DNA from: Hanleya hanleyi
Taxonomy: Eukaryota; Mollusca; Polyplacophora; Lepidopleurida; Hanleyidae
Direction: 5' to 3'
DNA length: 64,000 nucleotides
NCBI GenBank assembly: GCA_036873755.1
Contig: JAVTVY010017475.1
Location: 1-64,000, forward strand
Both the position numbers and the translations under genes were made by a program. Under the pieces are notes generated by a model. It made no database searches. It had not been told where the DNA came from and saw nothing but the letters and a program-made list of their open reading frames with translations. The stretch's first letter is position 1; each line of letters begins with the position of its first letter. Shown here one piece after another: positions 1-10,989 of this stretch.

Positions 1-1460
1 CCTGTTAACCCGAGATGTCACCCAACTGACGGCTGTTTACTACAGAATATGATCCTTTGCCTCTCATCCAATGTAGGACGCAGCCTGCCATCCTATTCCC
101 CGATACACATTCCAAGCACGGTTACAGGCTCAGATTACAATTCTCAAGGGTGTCGTTAGGCGGGTCCTATGTTTTCCCCATGTTGGACATCACAGTTCTG
201 GCTCTCTTATAAGTAAGCATAAGAAACCCTCTCGAAAAATCCCGACGACGCCCATGGTTCTGTCAGGTTTTTTTCTGGAAGGCTTTGTGCAAAGACAACG
301 GAATCATCCACGCGATTACAAGTGCAATGAACTCAACACATATTTTCCAGTATAACCTGACCAAAATAGATCGATGAAGTTTTACATAGACGATATCCTT
401 CACTCGATTCTTCTGTCCTTCTATCCTCCTTTTCTCTTTCTTTGTTATTTATTCATTCTAAAATATAGGTGCTTGTAAAGATCTTAATGGAACTAACCAA
501 ATATCTTAAATGAACTCAGAATGTACGGTGCAATTTAAATACAGCCATGAGTTAGTGGCCCGCGAAATTCGTATGGGAAACCGCCCTTGAATTACAGTTA
601 CTAACAATATTACACTCTTGTATCCGGCTGTTGAGGGAATAATATTTATCACCACTGCGTCTGATTGCCGCATTTTTTATACGAGCGTACCTATTGTCTG
701 AAATGTAGATGACAAATACGTGCCATGGAATGAGGCACTATTCTACTTCCTTATGGCCTTATGACCAGGGTATATGTACTTATATGTATTACGAAATGAA
801 TAAACGTGTTTTCAGGAAGGAAGCGTAATTTTCCATCATCTGTTCTGCGTTAAGAAAATGTCAGTTAGTGTGTAGAGGTCTGGGTTTACAGAGAAACGAA
901 CAATTACGACAGAATAGTTCAATCACAAGAAGCTCCAATCGATCTATATTAACGCCATTTTCTAGCCTCCCTCATGTGTCGCTCCATGTGCATAAGTAAT
1001 AATGGTTTCAATAACTGTCATCCGGTCGTGCGTATAACTTGGAAGCATGGTTCGCCATGCTGAAGTAGATATATTGTAGCGCATAGATCAATTCCTGCCA
1101 ATTTGAGATGTGTCCAAATTGCTTGAACGTTGAATGGGGGGTGCCTATTGACTAATTCGCCCCGCACATACATTTATGGGACAGAAAGTACGAATGGAAA
1201 GTCAAAACTGTATTAAATAACTCAGAGTAAATTTGGATTATAAAAATGCGACACATCACGGGAATCGTCTGTGCACACAGCAAACTTTATTAAGTGAAGA
1301 AAATTTCTTTGAATTCCTGTTGTCAGTGTCACTGATCGTGCGGAAGAATAACAGTGACAGACTTGCACAGACAGCATGGTGTTCTATTATCTATACAATG
1401 ATGACGTTCCAGCACTGAATGTATTTTCGACGCTCTATGGCTATCACTGTTGATATAAAA

Positions 1461-2213
1461 GGAGAGAGAGAGAGAATTAAGGTTTAATGTGGCGTTCAGC
1501 AATATTTCAGCAAAAAAGTGAGATCAAACAACATTCTAAGTACTCAAGTCACTAACTTAGTATCCAACGCATTAAAACATACACACATTAAAACTTATGT
1601 AACAAACCGATTTCTCTCAAATAACCCAAGATGCAATCCTCCCTCACCCGACTAAAAAGATCCTCCAAAGTAATCGCTAGATAAAAAGCATCTCTTACAA
1701 TCTTAAAATCTATGCATTCGATAAGAATATGTTTCACCGTGAGATCATCATGCCATGGAACACACCTTGGGACTGGCTCTTTTTAGTAAATGTTCGTGAG
1801 TTAATCGTGTATGGCCGATTCTACATCGCCTGATCATTGTTTAATCGAAACGTTTCTGGCTGTTCAGATGAGTATAGCCTACAGCTTTTTTTTAACTCAT
1901 GAAGTTTGTTATTATTCACATCATCCCATAAAGACTGAAACAGCCGTCTCACATAAGCACAGATAGAGGGTCTGGAATCGTTATGTGGGATTCCAACAGG
2001 ATCAACCTCATCATCTAGGGCTGCCTTAGCCATTCTATTCTATGCCAACGTGACTAGGCAACCAACAAAACACAATATCAATCTGTTGATCAAATCTAGT
2101 CATATAACTGTAGAATATTCAAGATAGTGGGATGCGTCTATGTTCCACATTTAATCGCTTGAAGACATGGTAGTGAATCTGAAAATATGACATTTTTTCC
2201 TTCTAGTGGAACC
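1461..2213 (-). mobile_element. LINE-2 3' fragment (RNase H end plus 3' UTR)
   Basis: Read on the minus strand, this is the 3' end of a non-LTR retrotransposon that I call LINE-2. It contains the RNase H remnant with SDSL-type and LPSHVGI-like words, then the C-terminal domain with R-C-R-I-G-H-T-R-L-T-H-E-H and H-I-L-I-E-C-like spacing. A UTR ending CGTTAAACCTTAATTC and a (TC)n run follows. The frame is broken by stops. It is 5' truncated at about 2213, where PLE copy A begins. RNase H downstream of RT is known in I/Nimb-type LINEs; the exact clade is inference. The same insertion is present in copy B, so it predates the duplication. Confidence 0.75.
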
Positions 2214-2217
2214 CATA

Positions 2218-3158
2218 CATATGAATGTATGTGGATATTGAAAAACTCAAAATGTCTTACGGAAGAACTTGATGCTAAAGGTCACATACCGTACAGACAT
2301 GTATCCACATGGGATTTCTCGACTCTCTATACTACAATCCCTCATCAGGACCTTATTGACCGTATAAGTTCATTAATAGTATCTGTGTTCAAGAAAACTG
2401 ATCGTAGATATATTAATGTCGGAAGCCATAAAGCATTCTTTAGCTCGACTACATACAAGAGATATCATTCATGGGATGTTTCTTTGTTTATAGAGTTGCT
2501 TGAATTTCTCATTAAAAATATCTATGTGAAATTTGGCAACACAATATATCAGCAGCATATAGGTATTCCAATGGGTACTAATTGTGCACCCCTGTTGGCT
2601 GACCTGTATCTGTTCTCTTATGAATATGACTATATGCTGGCGCTTTCAAAAACCGATCCACTCAAAGCCCGTTCCTTCTCATTCACCAAACGCTATATAG
2701 ACGATCTTCTCGCTGTGGATAATCGCTATATAAATGACGCAGTGAAGGATATATATCCACCTTCACTGGATTTGAAGGAAACTACAGATAGCCCTACAGG
2801 CACATCTTATTTAGATCTCTACCTCTATAAAAATGAAGCGGGCATTCTCTCTCGTCGACTTTATGACAAAAGAGATGATTACAATTTCGACATCGTAAAC
2901 TATCCCTTTCTGGATAGTAATATTCCAGTGGGACCTGCATATGGCGTATACATATCTCGCTTAGTAGCATTTGCTAGATCCTGTGTTAAATGTGATGATT
3001 TTAATCAACGTCACAAAATATTGTTGCAGAAACTTATAAAACAGGGCTATTCCACCAAGCGCCTCCACTCAAAGTTTCTCAAATTTGGCGATACATATCG
3101 CATGCTGATAGCAAAATACGAACGTAGCGTGCAAGATCTATGGCGCTACGTTTCGTAA
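2218..3158 (+). CDS. Penelope-like reverse transcriptase, N-terminally truncated
   Basis: Open frame in PLE copy A; an upstream ATG at 2187 lies in antisense LINE-2 sequence, so it is not the natural start. Counting from that ATG the product is 323 aa. RT palm motifs are visible: motif A around W-D-F-S-T-L-Y-T-T-I-P (catalytic Asp near residue 43), G-I-P-M-G-T-N at 126-132, and Y-I-D-D at 170-173, followed by a thumb-like basic region ending L-W-R-Y-V-S. The fingers are partly missing at the N-terminus. There is no GIY-YIG domain after the RT, unlike canonical Penelope elements. Both catalytic motifs are intact, so the frame is recent, but this truncated copy is unlikely to work alone. Placement with Penelope-like RTs is inference from motif style. 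Confidence 0.72.
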
Positions 3159-3477
3159 CTTGTGTCTAATTCCGCTTAACCCGGGGCTAGGGGCCGTATG
3201 AGCCCATGTACTTCAAGATCCTCATGGTACTCATATGAACAGTCACAATCAAAGCGTGGCTGAGGTACATCATTTTTAGATGACGACTCTATAACGAATA
3301 TTATGGATTAAGAATACTGATCAGCGATACGGATTTGATATTTTGGAACATCATGATGTCTTGCCGGCATCATTGAAAATTGTTGACCGCTTCTCTCTTG
3401 CAGGAAACAAGCCTATGTTTATGTATACCTTTGTCTTTTTGAATTTGGTGCTAATACTGTTATATGGAAATGGAATA

Positions 3478-3554
3478 GGTCTTTGGATTATGGACGCGGA
3501 TATTCTCTAATGGACGACGGCTGGATTATGAATGACGGACTAGACGCTTGTAAT
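3478..3554 (+). repeat. PLE 3' terminal segment (reference copy)
   Basis: This 77-bp end contains two related words (GGATTATGGACG and GGATTATGAATGACGG) and finishes GACGCTTGTAAT. It recurs at 14130-14206, 14771-14850, 17803-17890, 20506-20592, 22684-22765, 32444-32525 and 34087-34165. Constant ends with variable 5' truncation are what target-primed reverse transcription gives. Confidence 0.8.
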
Positions 3555-4703
3555 TCCAAAGCTAACAGTGACTGTTATATGAAGAAATATGAGCCATCGA
3601 GAAATTTCCGACATTGCCTTCCCTATTTCTCACCTCAGGTGATGTAAAAGAGATTCGAACTTCGGATATTTCAATGACCATCTACCGTATAGTATACAAC
3701 TGGAAATTGATCCCTTAAAAACATATGATTTAATCATGATGATTTTTCATAACATTTAATACAATGTACCATGAAAAGTATCATAGGCAACAGAAGACCA
3801 GTAACTTAATATCTGGTGTGCGTGCGCCCGATGCAGTAGCATTTTGAAGATATTATGTCTATCGATCAACAAAGCAAATCTGAACGGTTTACTTAGACTC
3901 AGTTCTAAATCGAGTTTTGTTGCGACATGTTCACTGACAATGAAGAAAAACGGTTAAATATTTTTCTACGACCCGGCCTTTGTCCAGATTCTAGAACAGA
4001 CCACATTGGTCGTGATGGCATGCGTTGAAAGAAGATATCGTATTTCAATAAGAATAATTCAAAAGTATTATACTTTTGCTGGGAACTCCAAGTGCATAAT
4101 CTACAGCAAATTTCTGATCGATTCGAGGGATGAGATAATGGTAGCAGATGGTAAAGAGCAAAGACAGGAACTGTAGACAGCTTCTATCCATACATTTACG
4201 AACGATTTGGGCGATACACTACGGAAACTGTGCAACGCCCAGTCGTTTTCCGGTAAAAGGCCTCAATACACAATCGCTTCGAAGAAAATCTGTGAGTAAC
4301 TATCCTATATGCAAAACTGAAACACACGCATGCTAACAACTATGTACAATGAAGCCACAGATAAGTATCCAGTGTAAGATGACTGAGGTGGAACAATAGA
4401 TCAACTCAATCTTCGTGTAATCAGGACGGCAGTAAATGACATTTGTTTTATTACATGTCCAGTACATATAGACCATGGAATCTAAGGTGATGCAATGTCC
4501 AATGTCAAGTCCAATTTTCACGAGAGAGCCGATGCCATTATCTATTATCTGAACCATTCTGATATCTATTCGGTCTGTAGCTATTTGTAGCTATTTTGCA
4601 TATGCATATCAGAACACTAATACAAGTATGCGGAAAACGATGAACATCAGCTTCAAAGACAGATAGTGTACAGAAGAACACGCGCGTCACAACTAAATCT
4701 GAA

Positions 4704-4853
4704 TGCATTCATTATGAAGTATTGGTTCCATTCCACATAGGTTTATGTCATTGTGAAGTATTGGTTCTATCCACATAGATGTACTTCATTATGAATTATT
4801 GGTTCAATTCCACATATGCGAATGTCATTGTGAAGTACTGGTTCCATTCCACA
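4704..4853 (+). repeat. Minisatellite, about 38-39 bp unit, left remnant of array 1
   Basis: About four degenerate copies of a unit containing CACATAGGTGTATGTCATT and GAAGTATTGGTTC. The array continues after the inserted element at 8566, so one array was split by that insertion. Confidence 0.85.
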
Positions 4854-5584
4854 TAGTCCGGTGGCTTAAGGTCGAGATCGTGACAGACTGGAATAAAGCA
4901 CCAAATTTTGCACAGAGGCTCCATTTGGCATAAGGAATGATCTCAGAAGGGGTGCCCATTTCTGCAGGAGGTGGAATGCCCTTAATTTGCATAAATCCAA
5001 TATGGCCGCCATAATACATACAGTAGCCTCCTGTTGGCGACTATTTGACAGCTTTGAATCACCTTTTTACACGAGATTGGCTTTCCACGAGCCTGACTGA
5101 TTCAAGAAGAAAATAATAACGATAATTGGAAACTTTATTACCTGTTGAATATCCAATATGGCCGCTAGAGCGTCACCAATAATGGTATTATTGCTATACA
5201 CATGTATGTGAGTTTGTATACATGCTAATATATATCCTATATATTTATAAAGGCTTCATTGCGAGGTTTCTGTACATGTAGCTCTGTTATGATCGACTCG
5301 ATGAAGCACGTATGAAGGTTATTGGATATTTTCTCTTCTATAGATATCCAATATGGCCACCAGCGCTCCATCCTCACTGCGGATTATCGGTACTAAGACA
5401 AATGTTTCGAAGGATGAAACTTCAGGTTATCGTACATGCCACGGTTGTAAACTACATCAAATGTTGCCAATTGGATTCTTCTCGGCTCCTTACATGTAAA
5501 TTAGCATGTGTAAATGCAGCGGCAAAGGAAGTTACTCTTCCAACATCGGTTGAGATCAGGCTAAAACTGTGCTAAGTAACTACC

Positions 5585-7975
5585 CTGAGGTAGATTTGCT
5601 TGTTTCAAGTTTCACAAACAGTTTCGATATTTGGCACTCAAGAAGATATGCTTTCACTGTGTCGCGTGATAGTTCATCTGCTATGCAAACCCTGCTATCG
5701 TAGAAGCTAAATTAGACAAAGAGTTGTCGAAAGGTCGAGCTGCTGGTCCCTTTTCAACTCCTTTTGACAATAAGGTTTGCACTTCATTAGTCTTAGTCCC
5801 CAGAATGGAACCTAATATTTTGGGGGGCTCTTGGTGGCCGAGTTGTCTAAGGCGCATCCGAACGGATTCGAGCCTCGTGGTTGCATGTGTGAAAGTTTGC
5901 CAGTTACATGCTGACCGGAGGTGGTTCTCTTCCCGTATCACAACTTTCTCTATCATTAAAACTGGATATCACCATATGAGTGAAATAACCTTGAGTGTGA
6001 CATTAAACCAAATCCCCCCTAATACCTTTAAGGTGATAACGATTTATCTTTCTCTGGAAAATCTGCCTTGTCTATTAACGGTGCGATTCAACAGGACCTA
6101 TGATATGTTGAATACGTAGACAATAGATTGCATTAGTTCAAAAACCACTAAAGTCTGATGGCAAAAATCTGTTTAGATGATTGTATTTTTATGATCGGTG
6201 CCTCTCGATGGGATGCTCTACATCCTCTAAGATATTAAAGAGCTCAAGTCATTCTCTGCAATCGGTTATGGCTACACAATTCAGCATATCAGAGGTGATC
6301 CACATACTGGACGACTTCATATTCGTCGGTGCAAATGACGCTAGCCAATGTTCTATATAGCTCTCGACACTTTCACTTGTGTGAGTATTTGGGCATTCCA
6401 ATCAAACATGCTAAGACTTACTACTCATCAACTACTATATATGCATGGGATTCAACTGGACTCCAAAGCTATGAAAGCACTATTTCCAGAAGACAAAATT
6501 CATAAACTGAAAAGCATACTGAGTGAATTCTCGCGCCGCGTGCTCGGCAGAGCATTTCTCCGCTGCCTGATTGACTTCAACAAAAGTTGTATGATTGGCT
6601 CACCATCACATTCGTTTGAATGAAGCTAGAGCCTATGTTAATACCTGGCTTGTATTCTTGGAGTCTTTCAACGGAAAAGTAATTTTCTTTCTCCAAATTG
6701 GGTATCCTCTGATGTGATCAAACCAGACCAAACTGTTTCCGACGCTGCTGGTACCTTGGGTTTGGCGGTTGTGTTTGGATCCTCGTGGATAGACCAAGAA
6801 TGGCCAGCACATCTTGCCCACTTACATACCACGATCAAGAAGTGCTTGCCGTGAAAATTTGGGGCCATAATGTGGCAAATCATAACGTCCTCTCTCTTTG
6901 TCATAGTATGACCGTGGTTGAACTAATCAATCACCACTCTTTCATTGCTGATGAAATTAATGCGTCAGTTAGTAGTTGCCTGCCTTCGAAATGACATTCT
7001 TTTCAGATCAAAACATATTTCGGAAAAATCTTATTCATGACAAACTCTCGCGGTTACAATTTCAGGAAGCGCTGTCTCTAGCCCCTTGGCTCAATCGCTC
7101 GTCGCACCCAATACCCTGTCTGTTGCTGAGTCTTTGAAGCAGAGTTCATCTGACGGCGTCCCTTGCAGAATCTTCCTTGAAAGTATACAAGCGCGCGCAT
7201 GACAAGTATATAGAGATTTCCTCAATAACACTGGTCAGCGTGTCAGTAAGATATTCTTCATCTCATTGGCACAGTTGGTTTCCTTCAAAGCATTCTTGCA
7301 TTTCCACAAGTATGCACCCTCCACAGCCTATCCATTCGTGTCGGCTATCAGTTATGTGCACAATTTGGCTGAAGTACACGATCCTGCTCAGTTATTCCTT
7401 GCCAAAATGCTACTTACGGGCATGTCAAAATTACACGGCCGGATACCAGACTGCCCATAACTAAGGATATCCTCCATAAGATATTTGATGCTATACCCCA
7501 TATTGTATCCATGTAATTCTTTTACGAGCAATGATCTTGGTAGCATTTCATGTATTCTTACGCGTTAGTGAATTGACAGTTCGTTCAAAACAAGACAGCA
7601 ATAACGATGTTCTTTAATACAACGATGTCTCTTTCTCCGATCAATCTGGCCCGTTATAAGGCATGCACATTATTATCCGCAACTTCAAACACAACATATA
7701 TCATAAACCAGTTCATTTGTTTATACTGATAATATTAGATATTGTCCAGTTCAAGCAATCCGTGCATATTTTCGCTGACATATTTCACATCCGAGGACGG
7801 GCCCCTGTTCCAATTTGCAGAGGATGCGCCCGTTTCAGCTGCCTATTTCTCAGCTCATGTAAAAAACGGAATCTCTTTAATCGGCATTCATCTTCAGCAA
7901 CAGGTATCCCGAATAACATATTCAAAAATGTGTAGATGGAAGTCTAACGCTATATTAGTATGACACATTTCACTT
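5585..7975 (+). pseudogene. Decayed DIRS-type YR retrotransposon (RT, RNase H, tyrosine recombinase)
   Basis: Fragments in shifting plus-strand frames line up in DIRS order. About 5695-5815: pre-RT words G-R-A-A-G-P-F-S-T-P. About 6195-6340: an RT segment ending I-H-I-L-D-D-F-I-F-V (the DD box). About 6400-6660: the RT/connection region, G-R-A-F-L-R and H-H-I-R-L-N-E-A. About 6738-6990: an RNase H-like S-D-A-A-G-T-L-G-L-A-V-V-F-G with W..EWP, then an A-V-K-I-W-G-H stretch. About 7240-7450: SAM-like recombinase N-domain, L-A-K-M-L-L-T-G. About 7500-7610: F-L-R-V-S-E-L-T (first catalytic Arg region). About 7790-7960: G-P-L-F-Q-F and R-W-K-S-N-A. Many stops and frameshifts make it dead. The frame order is typical of DIRS/Ngaro-type elements (known); the assignment is inference from these motifs. 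It is interrupted by the SINE at 5821-6014. Confidence 0.72.
5821..6014 (+). mobile_element. tRNA-derived SINE, copy 1
   Basis: The head resembles a Leu/Ser-type tRNA: A-box-like TGGCCGAGTTGTCTAAGG and B-box-like GGATTCGAGCC. The body (CATGTGTGAAAGTTTG..CAGTTA) and tail (CCTTGAGTGTGACATTAAACC) match the minus-strand copy at 29820-30041. The spacing between boxes is shorter here. It lies inside the DIRS RT: R-M-E-P-N-I on its left and the P-N-T-F-K-V-I frame on its right look like the two halves of one RT segment. Confidence 0.75.
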
Positions 7976-8565
7976 GGTAACTATGCATTGTCCAGTCACA
8001 GGTTGCATTGTAGGGTAGCCTCAACAAATTTATTGCATAAATAAGGATCTGGTCCAACTTGACCCAGTTTGGCAAAGGTCAGTCAGGGTCTACCGTGCCA
8101 TCTGAGTCAGTTATATATGATTATTTTCTAATATTCACTGTATACCTAACACCAAGAAAACAATATAAAAAAATAATTCCAAATTTCGGATCGAAAATTC
8201 GGAAAAAAATTGATCATTTTTTGGTTCTGACGTAGCTTTAACATCATTATGGCGGCCATCTTGGATTATTTTGTATTTCTCGCTAGACCTTTGCCAGCAC
8301 TATTGGTGTGGAAATTTTCAGACTCTTACCCCAGAGGATGGCGGATATATGATGTTTTGAAAATCGTTGGGATAAAAATTGCCATTTATAGGCCCAAAAT
8401 GAACCCGGGCCCCTAATGGGCCACATATTGCCTCCTGGGCCTCGAAATCGGGGGCACCCCTTCTGATATTGTTCTCGGTGTCTCTGACGACACGTGTGCC
8501 AAATTTGGTGCTTTATTCCACTCTGTCACGATAAAGTGAAAATCTGGCCTTAAGCCACCGGACTA

Positions 8566-9565
8566 ACATAGGTTTATGTCATTGCGAAGTATTGTTTCTA
8601 TCCACAGGTGTATGTCGTTGTGAAGTATTGTTTCCATTCCACATAGGTTTATGTCATTGCGAAGTATTGGTTCTACCCACATAGGTGTATGTCATTATGA
8701 AGTATTGCTTCTACCCACATAGGTGTATGTCATTATGAAGTATTGGTTCTATCCACATAGGTGTATGTCATTATGAAGTATTGCTTCTACCCACATAGGT
8801 GTATGTCATTGTGAAGTATTGGTTCTATCCACATAGGTGTATATCATGGTGAAGTATTGATTCTATCTACATAGGTGTATGTCATTGTGAAGTATTCGCT
8901 TTATCCACATAGGTGTATGTCATTGTGAAGTATTGGCTCTATCCACATAGGTGTATATCATGGTGAAGTATTGATTCTATCCACATAGGTGTATGTCATT
9001 GTGAAGTATTGGCTCTATTCACATAGGTGTATGTCATTGTGAAGTATTAGCTCTATCCACATAGGTGTATGTCATTGTGAAGTATTGGTTCTATCCACAT
9101 AGGTGTATGTCATTGTGAAGTATTGGCTCTATGCACATAGGTGTATGTCATTGTGAAGTATTGGTTCTATACACATAGATGTATCCCATTGTGAAGTATT
9201 GGTTCTATCCATATAGGTGTATGTCATTATGAAGTATTGGTTCTATCCACATAGGTGTATGTCATTGTGAAGTATTGGTTATATCCACACACGTGTGTGT
9301 CATTGTGAAGTATTGGTTCTATCCACATAGGTGCATGTCATTGTGAAGTATTGGTTCTATCCACATAGGTGTATGCCATTGTGAAGTATTGGCTCTATGC
9401 ACATAGGTGTATGTCATTGTGAAGTATTGGTTCTGTACACATAGATGTATGCCATTGTGAAGTATTGGTTCTATCCACATAGGTGTATGTCATTGTGAAG
9501 TACTGGTTCTATCCACATAGGTGTATGTCACTGTGACGTATTGGTTCCATTCCACATGGGTGTAT
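8566..9565 (+). repeat. Minisatellite array 1, 38-bp unit, about 26 copies
   Basis: Tandem copies of a unit reading AGGTGTATGTCATTGTGAAG then TATTGGTTCTATCCACAT. Copies vary at several positions (GGTTCT/GGCTCT, GTG/ATG, ATGCACAT), so the array is older or less homogenised than array 2. It ends at a word (TATATGCGTTGTA) that also terminates the dispersed modules. No coding function is proposed. Confidence 0.9.
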
Positions 9566-10080
9566 TATATGCGTTGTAGTTTTACCTGTATATGGCGAGA
9601 TTCTGCTGGTGGACGTTTCGTCCCCGAGGCCCGCCCCCCTGTACAGACCTTTGGTCTTTCATATATGTTGGCATTGTGGGAAGTTAATGCTGGGTCGACA
9701 TCGGGCCTTACAGACTAGTCTTTTGTGTTAAATTTCGTCATTTTCATCTGACAACGATACAGCTCAGCAATCCCCAGTGTACGAGTTGTCACAGCGACAC
9801 AGCTCACCAATACCAATATATGAGTTGTCAGAGCATTTCCATCATAGCTCTCTAGATTTGTATCTAATACCGCGTATGCTGGTGCTAGGGGCCGTGTGGT
9901 CATGTCATCCAAGTTGCCACATGAACAGGTACAATAAAATCGTACCTGAGATACAACACATATCACGAATCGTTAGAGTCTTTGTATGTGCTTTAGGATA
10001 GGTTAACCAGAAGACTATACTGTGAAGTCATGTGGCTCTGTCAGTATGCCGGCACCTCTTCCCACTTCCCTTATATGCTT
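9566..10080 (+). repeat. LTR-like module M1 between the two minisatellite arrays
   Basis: Order of words: TGTATATGGCGAGATTCTGC, GACGTTTCGTCCC, GGGTCGACATCGGGCC-type, GATTTGTATCTAATACCG, GCTAGGGGCCGTGTGG, hairpin AGGTAC-loop-GTACCT (near 9928), GAAGTCATGTGGC, CCGGCACCTCTTCCCAC, CTTATATGCTTTG. The last two thirds match 61330-61745 closely. The first third matches 37190-37320. It looks like a terminal repeat of a nonautonomous element; no protein is seen. Confidence 0.65.
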
Positions 10081-10989
10081 TGTATGTCATTATGAAGTAT
10101 TGGTTCCATTCCACATAGGTGTATGTCATTATGAAGTATTGGTTCCATTCCACATAGGTGTATGCCATTATGAAGTATTGGTTCCATTCCACATAGGTGT
10201 ATGTCATTATGAAGTATTGGTTCCATTCCACATAGGTGTATGTCATTATGAAGTATTGGTTCCATTCCACATAGGTGTATGTCATTATGAAGTATTGGTT
10301 CCATTCCACATAGGTGTATGTCATTATGAAGTATTGGTTCCATTCCACATAGGTGTATGTCATTATGAGTATTGGTTCCATTCCACATAGGTGTATGTCA
10401 TTATGAAGTATTGGTTCCATTCCACATAGGTGTATGTCATTATGAAGTATTGGTTCCATTCCACATAGGTGTATGTCATTATGAAGTATTGGTTCCATTC
10501 ACACATAGGTGTATGTCATTATGAAGTATTGGTTCCATTCCACATGAGGTGTATGTCATTATGAAGTATTGGTTCCATTCCACATAGGTGTATGTCATTA
10601 TGAAGTATTGGTTCCATTCCACATAGGTGTATGTCATTATGAAGTATTGGTTCCATTCCACATAGGTGTATGTCATTATGAAGTATTGGTTCCATTCCAC
10701 ATAGGTGTATGTCATTATGAAGTATTGGTTCCATTCCACATAGGTGTATGTCATTATGAAGTATTGGTTCCATTCCACATAGGTGTATGCCATTATGAAG
10801 TATTGGTTCCATTCCACATAGGTGTATGTCATTATGAAGTATTGGTTCCATTCCACATAGGTGTATGTCATTATGAAGTATTGGTTCCATTCCACATAGG
10901 TGTATGTCATTATGAAGTATTGGTTCCATTCCACATAGGTGTATGTCATTATGAAGTATTGGTTCCATTCCACATAGGTGTATGTCATT
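10081..10989 (+). repeat. Minisatellite array 2, 39-bp unit, about 23 copies
   Basis: Almost identical units of AGGTGTATGTCATTATGAAG then TATTGGTTCCATTCCACAT. The 39-bp length is a multiple of three and stop-free in several frames, giving meaningless repetitive ORFs of 13-residue period on both strands. It is much more homogeneous than array 1, differing by one extra base per unit. It is bordered on the left by module M1 and on the right by duplicon sequence at 10988. Confidence 0.92.

Larger units (their letters stand above)
2218..3554 (+). mobile_element. Penelope-like RT element, copy A (5' truncated)
   Basis: The element runs from the junction with LINE-2 to the common family end GACGCTTGTAAT. 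It includes the RT ORF and a UTR of about 400 bp carrying the GGGGCTAGGGGCCGT motif (about 3184), a hairpin motif (3236-3270) and the terminal segment 3478-3554. The terminal segment recurs on its own elsewhere in the window. The 3' end coincides exactly with copies B, D, E and F. No clear target duplication is visible. It is almost identical to copy B on the opposite strand, indicating recent mobility. The element is absent from this site in the sister duplicon copy. Confidence 0.75.
4854..8565. mobile_element. 3.7 kb element with inverted ends inserted in minisatellite
   Basis: The ends are inverted copies: left TAGTCCGGTGGCTTAAGG, right CCTTAAGCCACCGGACTA. Further inward similarity (GTGGAATAAAGCACCAAATT, CAGAAGGGGTGCCC, ATGGCCGCCATAAT) extends about 180 bp on the left and up to 340 bp on the right with indels. 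ACA flanks both sides (4851-4853 and 8566-8568), and removing the element plus one ACA restores an intact minisatellite unit. The interior holds a decayed DIRS-type retroelement and a SINE. Two readings fit: a nonautonomous DNA transposon that later received the DIRS relic, or a DIRS-like element with its own inverted terminal repeats. I cannot decide between them. Confidence 0.7.

Noticed and set aside
2187..2217. ATG at 2187 as the natural RT start
   Set aside because: These bases are antisense LINE-2 sequence also present in duplicon B, where no RT follows; the start is accidental.
3300..3340. Hammerhead ribozyme in the PLE UTR (CTGATCAGCGATACGG)
   Set aside because: CTGATCA is not the required CTGANGA core and no matching GAAA half is in register.
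8566..10989. CRISPR-like regular array
   Set aside because: Units are contiguous without spacers and the DNA is eukaryotic; it is a minisatellite.
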